A model generated the notes under the pieces. The model was not told the DNA's origin, made no database searches, and saw nothing but the letters and a program-made list of their open reading frames with translations. From Marinoscillum sp964351625 (GTDB lineage Bacteria; Bacteroidota; Bacteroidia; Cytophagales; Cyclobacteriaceae), in NCBI GenBank assembly GCA_964351625.1, contig CAYGOV010000010.1:99654-163653 (forward strand): a DNA stretch of 64,000 nucleotides, read 5' to 3'. A program made the position numbers and the translations under genes. This document shows, piece by piece, positions 35,633-45,316 of this stretch (position 1 is the first letter of the stretch; each line of letters opens with the position of its first letter).

Positions 35633-35688
35633 TTTTGGCTTTTGGCTTTTGGCTTTTAGCTTTTGGCTTTTAGCTATTGGCTTTTAGC
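35633..35688. repeat. Heptamer tandem repeat (TTTTGGC/TTTTAGC x8)
   Basis: Eight 7-bp units in a row: TTTTGGC, TTTTGGC, TTTTGGC, TTTTAGC, TTTTGGC, TTTTAGC, TATTGGC, TTTTAGC; a ninth, degenerate unit (TTTCCAC) follows. It sits between the divergent VOC and helicase genes. Units are 7 bp, so changes in number would shift promoter spacing. Confidence 0.85.
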
Positions 35689-35754
35689 TTTCCACTTTTC
35701 CATTCCAACTTTCATTAGATATGAAGTTAACATAGTGTTGGTATAAAAAGAACC

Positions 35755-35762
35755 TATTTTTG
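35755..35762 (+). promoter_or_regulatory. -7 promoter box of the helicase gene
   Basis: TATTTTTG matches TAnnTTTG; its last base is 21 bp before the ATG at 35783. A TTG at 35738-35740 is a possible, slightly short-spaced, -33 element. Confidence 0.5.
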
Positions 35763-35782
35763 CGTCTTTCAATTACATCCTC

Positions 35783-37138
35783 ATGAGCACTTTCGAAGAC
35801 CTCAACCTCTCCAATCCTTTAAGATCAGCCATTTCAGACCTTGGGTTTAGTACACCTACGCCTATTCAAGAGCAGGCTTATCCGGTGATTTTGTCGGGAA
35901 AGGACATCCTAGGTATTGCGCAAACGGGTACTGGTAAGACGCTTGCTTACATGCTTCCAATCCTCAAGGATTTGAAATATTCTGAGCAAATCAACCCGAG
36001 AGCAATGATTTTGGTACCAACGAGGGAGCTGGTGCTGCAGGTGGTGGATCAGATTGAATCTTATGCCAAGTACATGAACGTGCGCGTGACGGGTGTGTAT
36101 GGCGGCACAAACATCAATACGCAGAAGCTGAAAGTCATGGAAGGTGCTGACATCATAGTAGCAACACCAGGTAGACTTTATGATTTGGTGCTCAGTAGGG
36201 CTTTGGTGTTGAAGGATATCAAGAAGCTCGTGATAGATGAAGTAGATGTGATGCTCGATTTGGGCTTTAGATTTCAGTTGACCAATATCCTAGAGCTTCT
36301 TCCAGAAAAGCGACAAAACATTATGTTCTCCGCTACTATGACTGAAGATGTGGAGCTACTGATTCAAGACTTCTTCGTTGCTCCTGTGAAGATCTCCATT
36401 GCAGTGAGTGGTACGCCATTGGAGAATATAGAGCAGACGAGTTACCCTGTCAAAAACTTCTACACCAAAGCCAATTTGCTGGCGCATTTACTACGTGATA
36501 AAGAGGTTTTCCGAAAGGTATTGGTCTTTGTGTCAAACAAGAAATCAGCGGACCGATTGTTTGATGAGATCTTTCCTTATTATGATAAGGAGCTTTGCTT
36601 CATTCATTCGAATAAGTCTCAGAACTATCGAATTCGCTCTATCAAGCAGTTCGAGGAAGGCACTAACCGGATCATGATAGCCACGGATGTAATGGCGCGT
36701 GGACTTGATTTGGATAAGATCAGCCATGTCATCAACTATGATACGCCCGCTTTCGCTGAAAACTACATGCACCGAATTGGTCGTACGGGTAGGGCAGAGG
36801 AAGAAGGACACACGATCCTGTTTTTTACCGAAAAGGAAGCACCGCACAAGGAGGCAATAGAGGCATTGATGAAGATGGAAATCCCAGTTTTAGAATTTCC
36901 TGAGATGGTGGATGTGTCTTCAGAACTCACGCCTGAGGAACGACCGAAAAAGAAAGAAGTGAATTCAGGAAAACACCACACGCTTGATGGAGTAGGGCCT
37001 GCTTTCCATGAGAAAAAGCTAAAGAACACGAAGTTCAACCAAGGGGGTTCTTACAAGCGAAAAGCGCGGAAGCACAAGAATCCAATTACCCGTGGTGACA
37101 AAGCACAAGGAGGTAATAAGAAGAAGCGGAGGGGATAA
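35783..37138 (+). CDS. DEAD-box-family RNA helicase with DEVD motif II
   Basis: 451 residues. Motifs in order: Q motif 'FSTPTPIQEQAYP', I AQTGTGKT, Ia PTREL, Ib TPGR, II variant IDEVDVMLDLGF (DEVD, where the family has DEAD), III SAT, V 'IMIATDVMARGLDL' and VI HRIGRTGRAEEEG. A Lys/Arg-rich tail (~385-451, ending NKKKRRG) should bind RNA. The Ala-to-Val change in motif II leaves the Mg2+-coordinating D-E intact and the final D present, so ATPase activity is plausible. Diverged from the RhlE-type copy at 14821. Its stop is 8 bp from the end of the convergent PID gene. Confidence 0.92.
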   Translation: MSTFEDLNLSNPLRSAISDLGFSTPTPIQEQAYPVILSGKDILGIAQTGTGKTLAYMLPILKDLKYSEQINPRAMILVPTRELVLQVVDQIESYAKYMNVRVTGVYGGTNINTQKLKVMEGADIIVATPGRLYDLVLSRALVLKDIKKLVIDEVDVMLDLGFRFQLTNILELLPEKRQNIMFSATMTEDVELLIQDFFVAPVKISIAVSGTPLENIEQTSYPVKNFYTKANLLAHLLRDKEVFRKVLVFVSNKKSADRLFDEIFPYYDKELCFIHSNKSQNYRIRSIKQFEEGTNRIMIATDVMARGLDLDKISHVINYDTPAFAENYMHRIGRTGRAEEEGHTILFFTEKEAPHKEAIEALMKMEIPVLEFPEMVDVSSELTPEERPKKKEVNSGKHHTLDGVGPAFHEKKLKNTKFNQGGSYKRKARKHKNPITRGDKAQGGNKKKRRG

Positions 37139-37146
37139 AAGGCTAT

Positions 37147-37338
37147 TTAATTCCCGTCTTTCTTGCGTTTATCATAGATCTTTTTGAGTCCATAAGCTCC
37201 GCCCGCTGCTAGTAGGAGGCTTAACCCGCCATCTATTGGAGTAGCGGGAACTGTAGGCGGAGGACCTTGCGCTAAAACAGGTATTGAAGCGATAAGCAAT
37301 AAGGCTAGTCCACTTATTTTAAATATTAGGCTTTTCAT
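37147..37338 (-). CDS. 63-residue exported protein with a PIDGG-TM-basic tail (PID-CTERM-like)
   Basis: Signal peptide with a hydrophobic core about 8-21, ending PVLAQ. A GPPPT linker is followed by the motif TPIDGGLSLLLAAGGAYG (about 33-50) and a strongly basic end (KKIYDKRKKDGN). It is a clear paralogue of the 52-residue protein at 636..794, with the same order and nearly the same motif. It lies 22 nt downstream of the giant surface-protein gene on the same strand, like the other copy, so the pairing is not chance. A role as sorting or display helper, or a short peptide anchored by a C-terminal signal, is inference. No sortase or exosortase gene is in the window. Confidence 0.8.
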   Translation of the reverse strand: MKSLIFKISGLALLLIASIPVLAQGPPPTVPATPIDGGLSLLLAAGGAYGLKKIYDKRKKDGN

Positions 37339-37360
37339 AATGCTTTCTTAAGGGTCTAGT

Positions 37361-40300
37361 TCAACGAACGATAATTTTATGTGAAAGTCTTCCGTTTATT
37401 TGTTTAACCATATAAACTCCGGACGGTAGGTGATTCAAATCCAAGGTCTTAGAATGAGACGTGGTGGTTTTTAAAATGAACTTTCCAGTAAGATCGAATA
37501 AGCTAAAGGTTTGAGGTTCCATTTGCGAATCAGGAATTTTGATATACAGATGATTGTTAGAGCTGTATAAGTGAATTTCACTGAGATCATAGGCTAGCAC
37601 TTCATCAGGAGACACCATCAATATGAATCGCTGTGTGAATGAGCCAGAATCTGTAGCGAATGAGTAGCTATCAGAAGTCAATTCTGTAGCTTTTCCATTT
37701 AAGCGATCAAGTAATGTCAAAGTACCATCAAAGTCTCGCTGCTCAATCTGCAATTGATAATTTCCAGCTTCGGCTACATTGTATCCAATTGGTATTTCGG
37801 ATTTTAGATAAGAGACGCCTTGTATGGCCAGTGGCTTATCAATTTTCAATGAATAAATACCATACTCCATGTTGGCATTGAAGACTGGTGCGTCAAAGAT
37901 TCGATTCATTTGTGAATCATCAACACTTGCTATCCAACCAATGACGGCTTGCTTAAAGAGACCTAATTCATCTGTAAGATTTAGCCTGACGATTGGAATG
38001 TTTTCCGTGTCCTTTCTGAAGAAATTGTCATCTGAATTGAATCCAGAAACACGCATACCTTCAGTGAAGTCAACCACATTGTCTCCGTTACCGCTAAGCT
38101 TTATAAAGAACCCTTGAGTAGAACCGAGATGTAGATTATATCGAGCTTCACCGCCCGCTGCTGTGGTGTTGGTCGCTTCTATGGCATTCGCTACGATATA
38201 ATCAGAGTTGCTTCCTCTTACTGAATTGGAGCCATTGTCATCCCAGATATAAACTGCCCCAGCAATATTGTCATTCTCCAATAAAAATTTACCTACATTT
38301 ATTGCCGCTGGATATGGATTGGCTACCAAGTTCCAACCTTCAGTGGCATCATTAAGTCCATCATTCGGTGTGCCTGTGTAAGTACCAGCAATCGTTACTG
38401 TTCCGTCATTAGGTCTTCCTGTAAGCTCAATCAATTGCTTGTTGGCTTGAGCATAACCTTTTGCAGGTATCATAATTTCATTGGTATTTTGCCAAATCCA
38501 GCGATCTAATCCTTCATTATCACCATAAGGCCGAGTTTCGTCATAAGCATAGACAATTGGCCCTAGGGAAGCAGTCTTCACCCCCTCGTCAATTTTCATT
38601 GGTGATCCAACGAAGCTATACTTGCCATCAGCATAGCGGGTATTGCGCTCGATTACAATGTTATTACTGATGGTATTTCCAGAGTAGGTGATAAGCGATG
38701 CGCCTGATTTGATGCGAACAGTTCCACTGTTTATCAGATTTCCTTTCACGTCTAAAGTTGATCCACCGTCTATTACCAATGCAGCATTTTCTCCAATGGT
38801 CAGGTTATTGGCAGTAAGTGCACCATGTAGGGATGCTGAGTAATTAGCATTGATCAAAGCATCATCCGTTTCGTTCGGAGGACCTCCCGAGCTCCATTCT
38901 GAGCCATTCCAGGTGTTGAGACAATCGCTGGTCAAAATCGAATTGGTGTCGTCACAATCCGTATTGTCCAACACATATCCATTTGGCTGATCACATTGTG
39001 CCAATGAATTCCATGAATCTCCAAACCCATCTCCATCGGAATCTGCGTACCAGGTAGTATTCGGGTTAATAGCAATGTCGTTATCATCACAGTCGGTGTT
39101 CACTGCAGATTCCCCAGCACTTGGCGTTTCATTGGTAGAAGTCACCATTTCGTTGGTTCCAAAACCATCACCGTCTGCATCTACATACCATAGGTAATTA
39201 CCATCACAATTGAGATCATCCCCACTTCCGGCAATATCTGTCGCATCTGGTTTGAAGGCTGTATTGGTATCGTCACAATCTGTGTTATCTAGCACGTATC
39301 CGTCTGGCTGATCACATTGAGCTAATGTATTGCCTGCGTCACCAAACCCATCTCCGTCGGTATCTGCATACCAGATTGTAATCGGGTTGATGGCAATGTT
39401 AGTATCATCACAATCCGTGTTGTCTATCTCAAAGCCAGCTGGTTGCGTACAGGAAACCTTGCCTCCATAGCTAGTGAAGCCACTGCCTCCAACATATAAT
39501 TGTAAGTTCTTAGCGGACAAAACATAGCCGTAATAATTTAAAGAACCGTCTAGCAACGACCATTCTTCTGACTCCAAATCCAACTCTACTACATTCAAGT
39601 TTTCACCAATTCTCGTACGAAGCAAACGACCTCCAGCGTAAAGCTTTTTTTCTGTGATTGCCAAAGCATAAACTACTATATCCGCTGGTGTGGATTGGTC
39701 ATCCCCTAAATTTAAAGATGACCAACTGTTGCTATTTTGATCCCATTTAGCCACACCAAAGGATTTCTCTCCATCTACATAAGAAAAATTTCCACCAATA
39801 TAAATATCAGATCCATTTCCCTTTATGCTTAATACTGTCCCCACGCCGTTACCGATTCCTAACGAGCTCCAGGTATCATTTGAAATATCAAATTTTGCTA
39901 TGGCATCAGAACCAAATACAAGCTCTCCACCAACGAATAATTGACCATTGGATATTTCCAGTGCCCAGACACGGTCCTGGGCTCCAATCGATTCCCATAG
40001 TTGTGTGTTTCTATCCCACCGAGCCAAGTAACGGGAGTTAATACCTCCTGCTTTAGTAAATACTCCACCGACATACAATTTATTATTATGGAATGCAAGG
40101 GCATAGACTGGAGCACTCACTCCCGAACCAAGAGATAACCAGGTCTCTGTATTAGTATCCCATTTGGCAACATATTGTGCGGAGTTACCTCCAGCCTGAG
40201 TAAAGTCTCCTCCTACATATACATCATCACCTACAACCACTATGCTTCTAACTCTGCCATTCAATCCTGTCCCTAGAGCCAACCAGCTTTCAGTTAGTTT

Positions 40301-43300
40301 GTCCCATTTGGCTATTCGATTGGCTGACTGTCCTCCTGCTGTGGTAAATTCACCACCTACATAGACATCATTTCCAGTCTCGGCTATTGCCAAAACAGTC
40401 CCGTTCAGACCTGTACCATAAGAAGTCCATTCTCGATAATTAGCATCACCAAAGCCATCTTCATCCGTATCTGGAAACCAACTTTGACCGGGGAATTCCT
40501 GATTATCGGAATCATCGCAATCTGAGAAATCCAATACATAGCCTGTAGGCTGAGTGCATGCCGTTTTTGAATTGCTTAAATCTCCATACCCATCAGCATC
40601 ATTATCTATATACCAAACCGCCTCAGGAACATTGGTCACATTGATTTTCCATGGCTGGCTGGTATCACCATCCTCAGCGGTAACCGTGTAAGTCACTTCT
40701 GTATTAAAATCTTGTGGTAAGCTTGGATCAGGAAAAACTGTTGCAGCAGGTGATAACGAAATTGAGGGAGTTAATGACGAGAGATCCACACCACAAGGCA
40801 ATTCTACTGTTACAGTATGATCAACTTCATTGATCGTACATGATTGATCATCAAGCGTAAAAGTGATGATATCCGTCTCACTTGATATGATATCAAATAA
40901 GCTGGTAGCAGTAGTTGAAAGCCCTCGACTTGTGACTACTACTGAAAGGTTTTTACCTGATGATCCCTCTGGAAGAAAAACAGTTAATTCATTATATGAA
41001 GCGGCCAAAATTATTCCCTCAATGGCTCCAAACATTACGGTATTCTTGGTAGGGTCAGGATGGAAATTATTTCCAGATACAAATATGGTTGACCCGGTAG
41101 TTGAACTCCCTGGAGTAATAGAACTAACTGAAGGCGGAATATTGATAGTGATCGTCCAATCTTGCCTAGTTCTTTCATCTTCGGCCGTTATGGTCATGAT
41201 GAATGGATCTGTGTATGTTAAAAGTGCATCTCCGCTATTTTTGGATGCCTCATCGATAGTGGCAGTTCCACCTGGAGAAAGTGTGAAGTCAGCAATCAAA
41301 TTTGCCAAACTCAAACTATTTGCAGCTGCGTCTAAGACCACTGTATGATTCACTGCATCAATGATTCCTGATCCTCCACCGCTGGTAAATGTCAAGATAT
41401 CTGTGGCAGTATTTGGTGCTATGGTCATACTAAAAACCCAATCTTGGGTAGTGGTACCATCAGCGGCCGTCACAGTATAAGTCACATCACTAGTGAAGTC
41501 TTGCGGGTTTGCTTGTGCGGTGGCAATAGATGCTCCTTCTGACACGTTGATAATAGGCGAAAGGCTCGTGATATCTGTTCCATAAGGAGCTTCTAGAGTA
41601 ACAGTATGATTTTCTTTATCAATAATTGGAATCCCGATTTGAGGTGAGAAGCTGACTCCTACAATATCTGTTGCTACCTCACTGATAATCTCGATCATCT
41701 CTGTTGAAAGGACATTGTTATAAATCCTTACATCATCAATCGCCCCGTTAAACGGGTCATTCTGATTGCCGCCCCCCCAGTTACCAATCGTTAAAGAATT
41801 ATTACTCGTATGCGTATAAACGCCTGTGGTTATGATGTCAGAGCCTTTTACTTCACCATTGACATAAAGAATCGCTTTTGTGGGTGAAAACGTGACTGCT
41901 ACATGGTGCCATTCTCCATTGCTGTAATCATAGATTCCTTCATTGTTGAAATTATACGTTATCTCCAGATAAGTACCAGAACCATTATTATAGGCTTCAA
42001 AAATGAATGCGTTGTTATTCGCAAAAAGACCAAATTGACTATTTGTACCACTACCTTTTCCAATGATGGTACGATAACCTGAACCCCCTCCGCTAATATT
42101 AGTAAAATTGACCCAAGCTGCGAGCGTGAAGCTTGCCTCTCCATTAAGCATGGTAGAAGACAAATTGATGATGTCATTACTGCCATCAAAGCTATATGCT
42201 TTATTCGCTTCACCATTTCTGTCGGTTGCAAGCGTCGGTGGATTTGCTGAGCTTCCATCTATTTCATTACTAGAAGCATCTTCAAAATTTCCATTGAATG
42301 GATAGAAGTAAGAGGTTAAAGAAAGTTCATTGATAGATACTGACCAATCTTGAGTAACAGCACCATCCTGAGAGGTTATCGTATAAACAACAGGTGTGGA
42401 AACAGAATTAATGAAATCCACCGTTTCAAGACTGATCGGATTTCCTGTCGCTCCATAGGATAATTCTATGGCGGGAGAGAGTGCAAGGCTCTCAGAATCA
42501 TAAATGGAGGCTACCACTGTATGGTTTTCTGAATCTATGACAGCTTCACCAATTTGATTTTGAAATGCAAATGACGTAATGTCTGTTTCGTAATTCAGTC
42601 CCTTTTTAGCGACAACATCCCATGACTGTACCCTTTGATCGGGAGAAGTAATTTCAAAAGTAACTATTACGTCAAAAGGGACATTACTATATCCTGCCTC
42701 TGGTAAAATGGTAGCTCCAGGAGAAAACGTAAAATTTCTCATATCAACTGAAGAGCCAATGTAATCTCCTGCAAAGAGCACCGTCACTTTGTGTTTATCA
42801 TAGTCGATGCTAGAAGAAATCTGCTCAGGTATCTCAAATGTGAGGAAGCTATTGTCATCATCCACATACCCGTTGCAGTTATCGTCTATTTCGTTTTCAA
42901 TGTCTTCAGCATCAGGATTTATGGATGCATTGGTATCATCACAGTCTGTATTCTCTGCAGATTCCCCACTAGCGGGACTATTATTCGCCGAGCTTATTGT
43001 CTCACTACTTCCAAATCCATCTCCATCAGTATCAACATACCATAGGAAGTTGCCATCACAATTGGCATCAATGCCACTTCCAGCTGCATCTAAGGCATTC
43101 GGATTGATTTGATTATTGTTGTCATCGCAATCGGTATTATCAGTCACGTACGCACTCGCTGGCGATGTGGGAATCTCACACTGAATAACAGCAGTATTAC
43201 TATCCCCATATCCATCACCGTCCTCATCTGCATACCAAGATTGCCCGGGAAATTCATTCGCATCATTATCATCGCAATCAGGAGTATCTGGTGCTTGTAG

Positions 43301-45151
43301 ACTATAACCTGCAGGCTGAGCGCATTGTGTTAAGGAACTCGTAGTACCAAAAAAACCGTCATTGTCTGCATCAACTCCAATGTACCAAACTGTCGTAGGA
43401 TTGATACCTGAGTCTTCATCATCGCAATCGGTATTATCAGTCACGTACGCACTCGCTGGCGATGTGGGAATCTCACACTGAATAACAGCAGTATTACTAT
43501 CCCCATATCCATCACCGTCCTCATCTGCATACCAAGATTGCCCGGGAAATTCATTCGCATCATTATCATCGCAATCAGTATTATTCAACACATAAGCACT
43601 TGCCTGGCTTGTCGGTATTTCACATTGAACTATTGCTATCGCATTGATATCTCCATATCCATCGCCATCCTCATCTGCATACCAGTTTTGATTGGGCAAT
43701 TCATCTGAATCACTGTCATCACAATCAGGAGTATCTGGTGCTTGTAGACTATAACCTGCAGGCTGAGCGCATTGTGTTAAGGAACTCGTACTACCAAAAA
43801 AGCCATCATTATCTGCATCAACTCCAATGTACCAAACGGTGGTAGGATTGATACCTGAGTCGTTATCATCACAATCTGAACTATTAATTACGTAGGCACC
43901 CGCTGGTCCTGTTGGAATCTCACATTGAACAATAGGAGAAGCATTACTATCTCCATACCCATCTCCATCTTCATCTGCATACCAGTTTTGATTTGGTTTT
44001 TCATCCGCATCGTTATCGTCACAGTCAGGTGAGAGTATTCCAGCGGGCTCGATATACCCAATCGGCTGATCACATGCAAACACAAATTCCGTTGCAGATG
44101 GAAAACCATCCGCATCCGCATCTGCTGCCCATCTAATGCCATCGACATAAATGGTATTTGTCGCCACTCTCACAGGAGAAGAAAGCGTGTAGGTTATTAT
44201 AGAAAGACCATAAGATGGATCAAAATCGAAATTAATACCATCATTAGCATCTGTAACACCTAAACCTGAATATACGCCTCCTGTTGGAAATGCCCCACCA
44301 AGGTACATTATGTCATCCTCGTAACATATTCCATCATGTATATCAGTTAGATAGTCACGTACGATTGATAAGTCTTGTATTTCTATAACTGTTAAATCTC
44401 TTGGATAGAAATACAATTCATCTATATCACCCGGGAAGTACACATACTTACCATCTTGCGGTTCACCTAGAACAATGGGATTGACGGTAGAGGATTTGTA
44501 AGTTCCTGTATAGGTAGTGGTCACCTCTTCCACGCCATCTATGTAAATTTTAATGTCGGTGGTAGTCTGAACAACAGCAACGTGATGCCAAACTCCATCA
44601 TCGATGCTATTTCCATCTGATAAATGATCGTAGGTTAAACTGACCAGCTCAGATCCTGTATTATCATAAGTGTTGAATTGTATCTCACTGTTTTTCGCAA
44701 GTAATTCGAATTGACCTGTCTTGCTCAGTATTGATCTGAGTTTTGCGGCCTGACCACTAAAACTGCTATAACGTAAATAAACACCAATAGTAAACTGCCC
44801 TTCACCATCAAGAACACCAGCAGGCAATTCTATTCTATCATCACTTCCATCGAACTGATAGGCATTGTTTTGAACTCCTAATCCTGTTGTGATCAAGGTA
44901 GGTTCTAAAGAATTTGTATTATCTCCAAGGAAACCATTGTAAGTGGCAGTTGCATCATCGGCATCTCCACTAAATGGATAATACGCCTGAAGATAATTAG
45001 GCTGAGCCAGTGTGCTAAAAGCTATTGTGAAAAGTAAAAGAATATTGAGCCCAATTAGAATTGGCTTTTTTGTCTGTCTAGTCAATTTGAAAGTATGAGT
45101 GGTAATGATTTCAGGTGAATCGGTTGATTTATAATTAGCGGTACTATTCAT
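37361..45151 (-). CDS. Giant T9SS surface protein with LamG, Ca-type repeats, DUF5018-like, TIG and propeller-like domains
   Basis: 2,596 residues. A long leader (hydrophobic ~31-49, ending TLAQ) carries a ~25-residue hydrophilic extension before it. Then come: LamG domain 1 (~55-260); Asp/Asn-rich thrombospondin-3/MopR-like repeats ('DCDDNDANEFPGQSWYADED' type, ~340-770); two DUF5018-like modules (~770-942); LamG 2 (~945-1155); more DUF5018-like modules and a TIG/IPT domain (~1340-1425); further Ca-type repeats; six propeller-like units ('DVYVGGEFTTAGGQSANRIA', ~1570-1905); Ca-type repeats (~1905-2075); a beta-rich head; and a C-terminal sorting domain (last ~80 residues, ending HKIIVR). Repeats likely bind Ca2+ and stiffen the stalk. 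It is a cell-surface adhesin or glycan-binding protein. The start is divergent from a two-component system, 165 bp away. Confidence 0.9.
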   Translation of the reverse strand: MNSTANYKSTDSPEIITTHTFKLTRQTKKPILIGLNILLLFTIAFSTLAQPNYLQAYYPFSGDADDATATYNGFLGDNTNSLEPTLITTGLGVQNNAYQFDGSDDRIELPAGVLDGEGQFTIGVYLRYSSFSGQAAKLRSILSKTGQFELLAKNSEIQFNTYDNTGSELVSLTYDHLSDGNSIDDGVWHHVAVVQTTTDIKIYIDGVEEVTTTYTGTYKSSTVNPIVLGEPQDGKYVYFPGDIDELYFYPRDLTVIEIQDLSIVRDYLTDIHDGICYEDDIMYLGGAFPTGGVYSGLGVTDANDGINFDFDPSYGLSIITYTLSSPVRVATNTIYVDGIRWAADADADGFPSATEFVFACDQPIGYIEPAGILSPDCDDNDADEKPNQNWYADEDGDGYGDSNASPIVQCEIPTGPAGAYVINSSDCDDNDSGINPTTVWYIGVDADNDGFFGSTSSLTQCAQPAGYSLQAPDTPDCDDSDSDELPNQNWYADEDGDGYGDINAIAIVQCEIPTSQASAYVLNNTDCDDNDANEFPGQSWYADEDGDGYGDSNTAVIQCEIPTSPASAYVTDNTDCDDEDSGINPTTVWYIGVDADNDGFFGTTSSLTQCAQPAGYSLQAPDTPDCDDNDANEFPGQSWYADEDGDGYGDSNTAVIQCEIPTSPASAYVTDNTDCDDNNNQINPNALDAAGSGIDANCDGNFLWYVDTDGDGFGSSETISSANNSPASGESAENTDCDDTNASINPDAEDIENEIDDNCNGYVDDDNSFLTFEIPEQISSSIDYDKHKVTVLFAGDYIGSSVDMRNFTFSPGATILPEAGYSNVPFDVIVTFEITSPDQRVQSWDVVAKKGLNYETDITSFAFQNQIGEAVIDSENHTVVASIYDSESLALSPAIELSYGATGNPISLETVDFINSVSTPVVYTITSQDGAVTQDWSVSINELSLTSYFYPFNGNFEDASSNEIDGSSANPPTLATDRNGEANKAYSFDGSNDIINLSSTMLNGEASFTLAAWVNFTNISGGGSGYRTIIGKGSGTNSQFGLFANNNAFIFEAYNNGSGTYLEITYNFNNEGIYDYSNGEWHHVAVTFSPTKAILYVNGEVKGSDIITTGVYTHTSNNSLTIGNWGGGNQNDPFNGAIDDVRIYNNVLSTEMIEIISEVATDIVGVSFSPQIGIPIIDKENHTVTLEAPYGTDITSLSPIINVSEGASIATAQANPQDFTSDVTYTVTAADGTTTQDWVFSMTIAPNTATDILTFTSGGGSGIIDAVNHTVVLDAAANSLSLANLIADFTLSPGGTATIDEASKNSGDALLTYTDPFIMTITAEDERTRQDWTITINIPPSVSSITPGSSTTGSTIFVSGNNFHPDPTKNTVMFGAIEGIILAASYNELTVFLPEGSSGKNLSVVVTSRGLSTTATSLFDIISSETDIITFTLDDQSCTINEVDHTVTVELPCGVDLSSLTPSISLSPAATVFPDPSLPQDFNTEVTYTVTAEDGDTSQPWKINVTNVPEAVWYIDNDADGYGDLSNSKTACTQPTGYVLDFSDCDDSDNQEFPGQSWFPDTDEDGFGDANYREWTSYGTGLNGTVLAIAETGNDVYVGGEFTTAGGQSANRIAKWDKLTESWLALGTGLNGRVRSIVVVGDDVYVGGDFTQAGGNSAQYVAKWDTNTETWLSLGSGVSAPVYALAFHNNKLYVGGVFTKAGGINSRYLARWDRNTQLWESIGAQDRVWALEISNGQLFVGGELVFGSDAIAKFDISNDTWSSLGIGNGVGTVLSIKGNGSDIYIGGNFSYVDGEKSFGVAKWDQNSNSWSSLNLGDDQSTPADIVVYALAITEKKLYAGGRLLRTRIGENLNVVELDLESEEWSLLDGSLNYYGYVLSAKNLQLYVGGSGFTSYGGKVSCTQPAGFEIDNTDCDDTNIAINPITIWYADTDGDGFGDAGNTLAQCDQPDGYVLDNTDCDDTNTAFKPDATDIAGSGDDLNCDGNYLWYVDADGDGFGTNEMVTSTNETPSAGESAVNTDCDDNDIAINPNTTWYADSDGDGFGDSWNSLAQCDQPNGYVLDNTDCDDTNSILTSDCLNTWNGSEWSSGGPPNETDDALINANYSASLHGALTANNLTIGENAALVIDGGSTLDVKGNLINSGTVRIKSGASLITYSGNTISNNIVIERNTRYADGKYSFVGSPMKIDEGVKTASLGPIVYAYDETRPYGDNEGLDRWIWQNTNEIMIPAKGYAQANKQLIELTGRPNDGTVTIAGTYTGTPNDGLNDATEGWNLVANPYPAAINVGKFLLENDNIAGAVYIWDDNGSNSVRGSNSDYIVANAIEATNTTAAGGEARYNLHLGSTQGFFIKLSGNGDNVVDFTEGMRVSGFNSDDNFFRKDTENIPIVRLNLTDELGLFKQAVIGWIASVDDSQMNRIFDAPVFNANMEYGIYSLKIDKPLAIQGVSYLKSEIPIGYNVAEAGNYQLQIEQRDFDGTLTLLDRLNGKATELTSDSYSFATDSGSFTQRFILMVSPDEVLAYDLSEIHLYSSNNHLYIKIPDSQMEPQTFSLFDLTGKFILKTTTSHSKTLDLNHLPSGVYMVKQINGRLSHKIIVR
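43122..43281. repeat. 160-bp exact duplication inside the giant gene, copy 1
   Basis: Identical by eye to 43419..43578, offset 297 bp (99 codons), so in frame. It covers part of the Asp/Asn-rich repeats. Confidence 0.9.
43419..43578. repeat. 160-bp exact duplication inside the giant gene, copy 2
   Basis: Second copy of 43122..43281. A further near-identical pair begins at 43275 and 43722 (offset 447 bp), so the array has grown by more than one event. Confidence 0.9.
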
Positions 45152-45213
45152 TTTTATGGATTGTTAGCTTGACTAAAATAGGCATTAAATAATCACAATC
45201 AAATAAGAGACGG

Positions 45214-45231
45214 TACGTAGATTCGTACGTA
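45214..45231. promoter_or_regulatory. TACGTA direct repeats in the divergent promoter region
   Basis: TACGTA at 45214-45219 and again at 45226-45231, 12 bp apart, each within CGxTACGTAG-like context. A degenerate CACGTA follows at 45236-45241. This lies between the giant gene (start 45151) and the kinase gene (start 45317) and is a candidate site for the LuxR-type regulator. Confidence 0.45.
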
Positions 45232-45316
45232 GTGACACGTATTTTCATAGCAGTTCATTGATTTAATAACCTTAGTAGGCAAGAGTAGACGCAATCGGTG
45301 TTAAATTGAAAGTACG

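Noticed and set aside
40863..41348. 161-codon open frame on the + strand inside the giant gene
   Set aside because: Antisense shadow of low-complexity repeat DNA.
42800..44130. Regular repeats in the giant gene as a CRISPR array
   Set aside because: Repeats are in one long open frame coding Asp/Asn-rich modules, unit lengths vary, and no cas genes are present.
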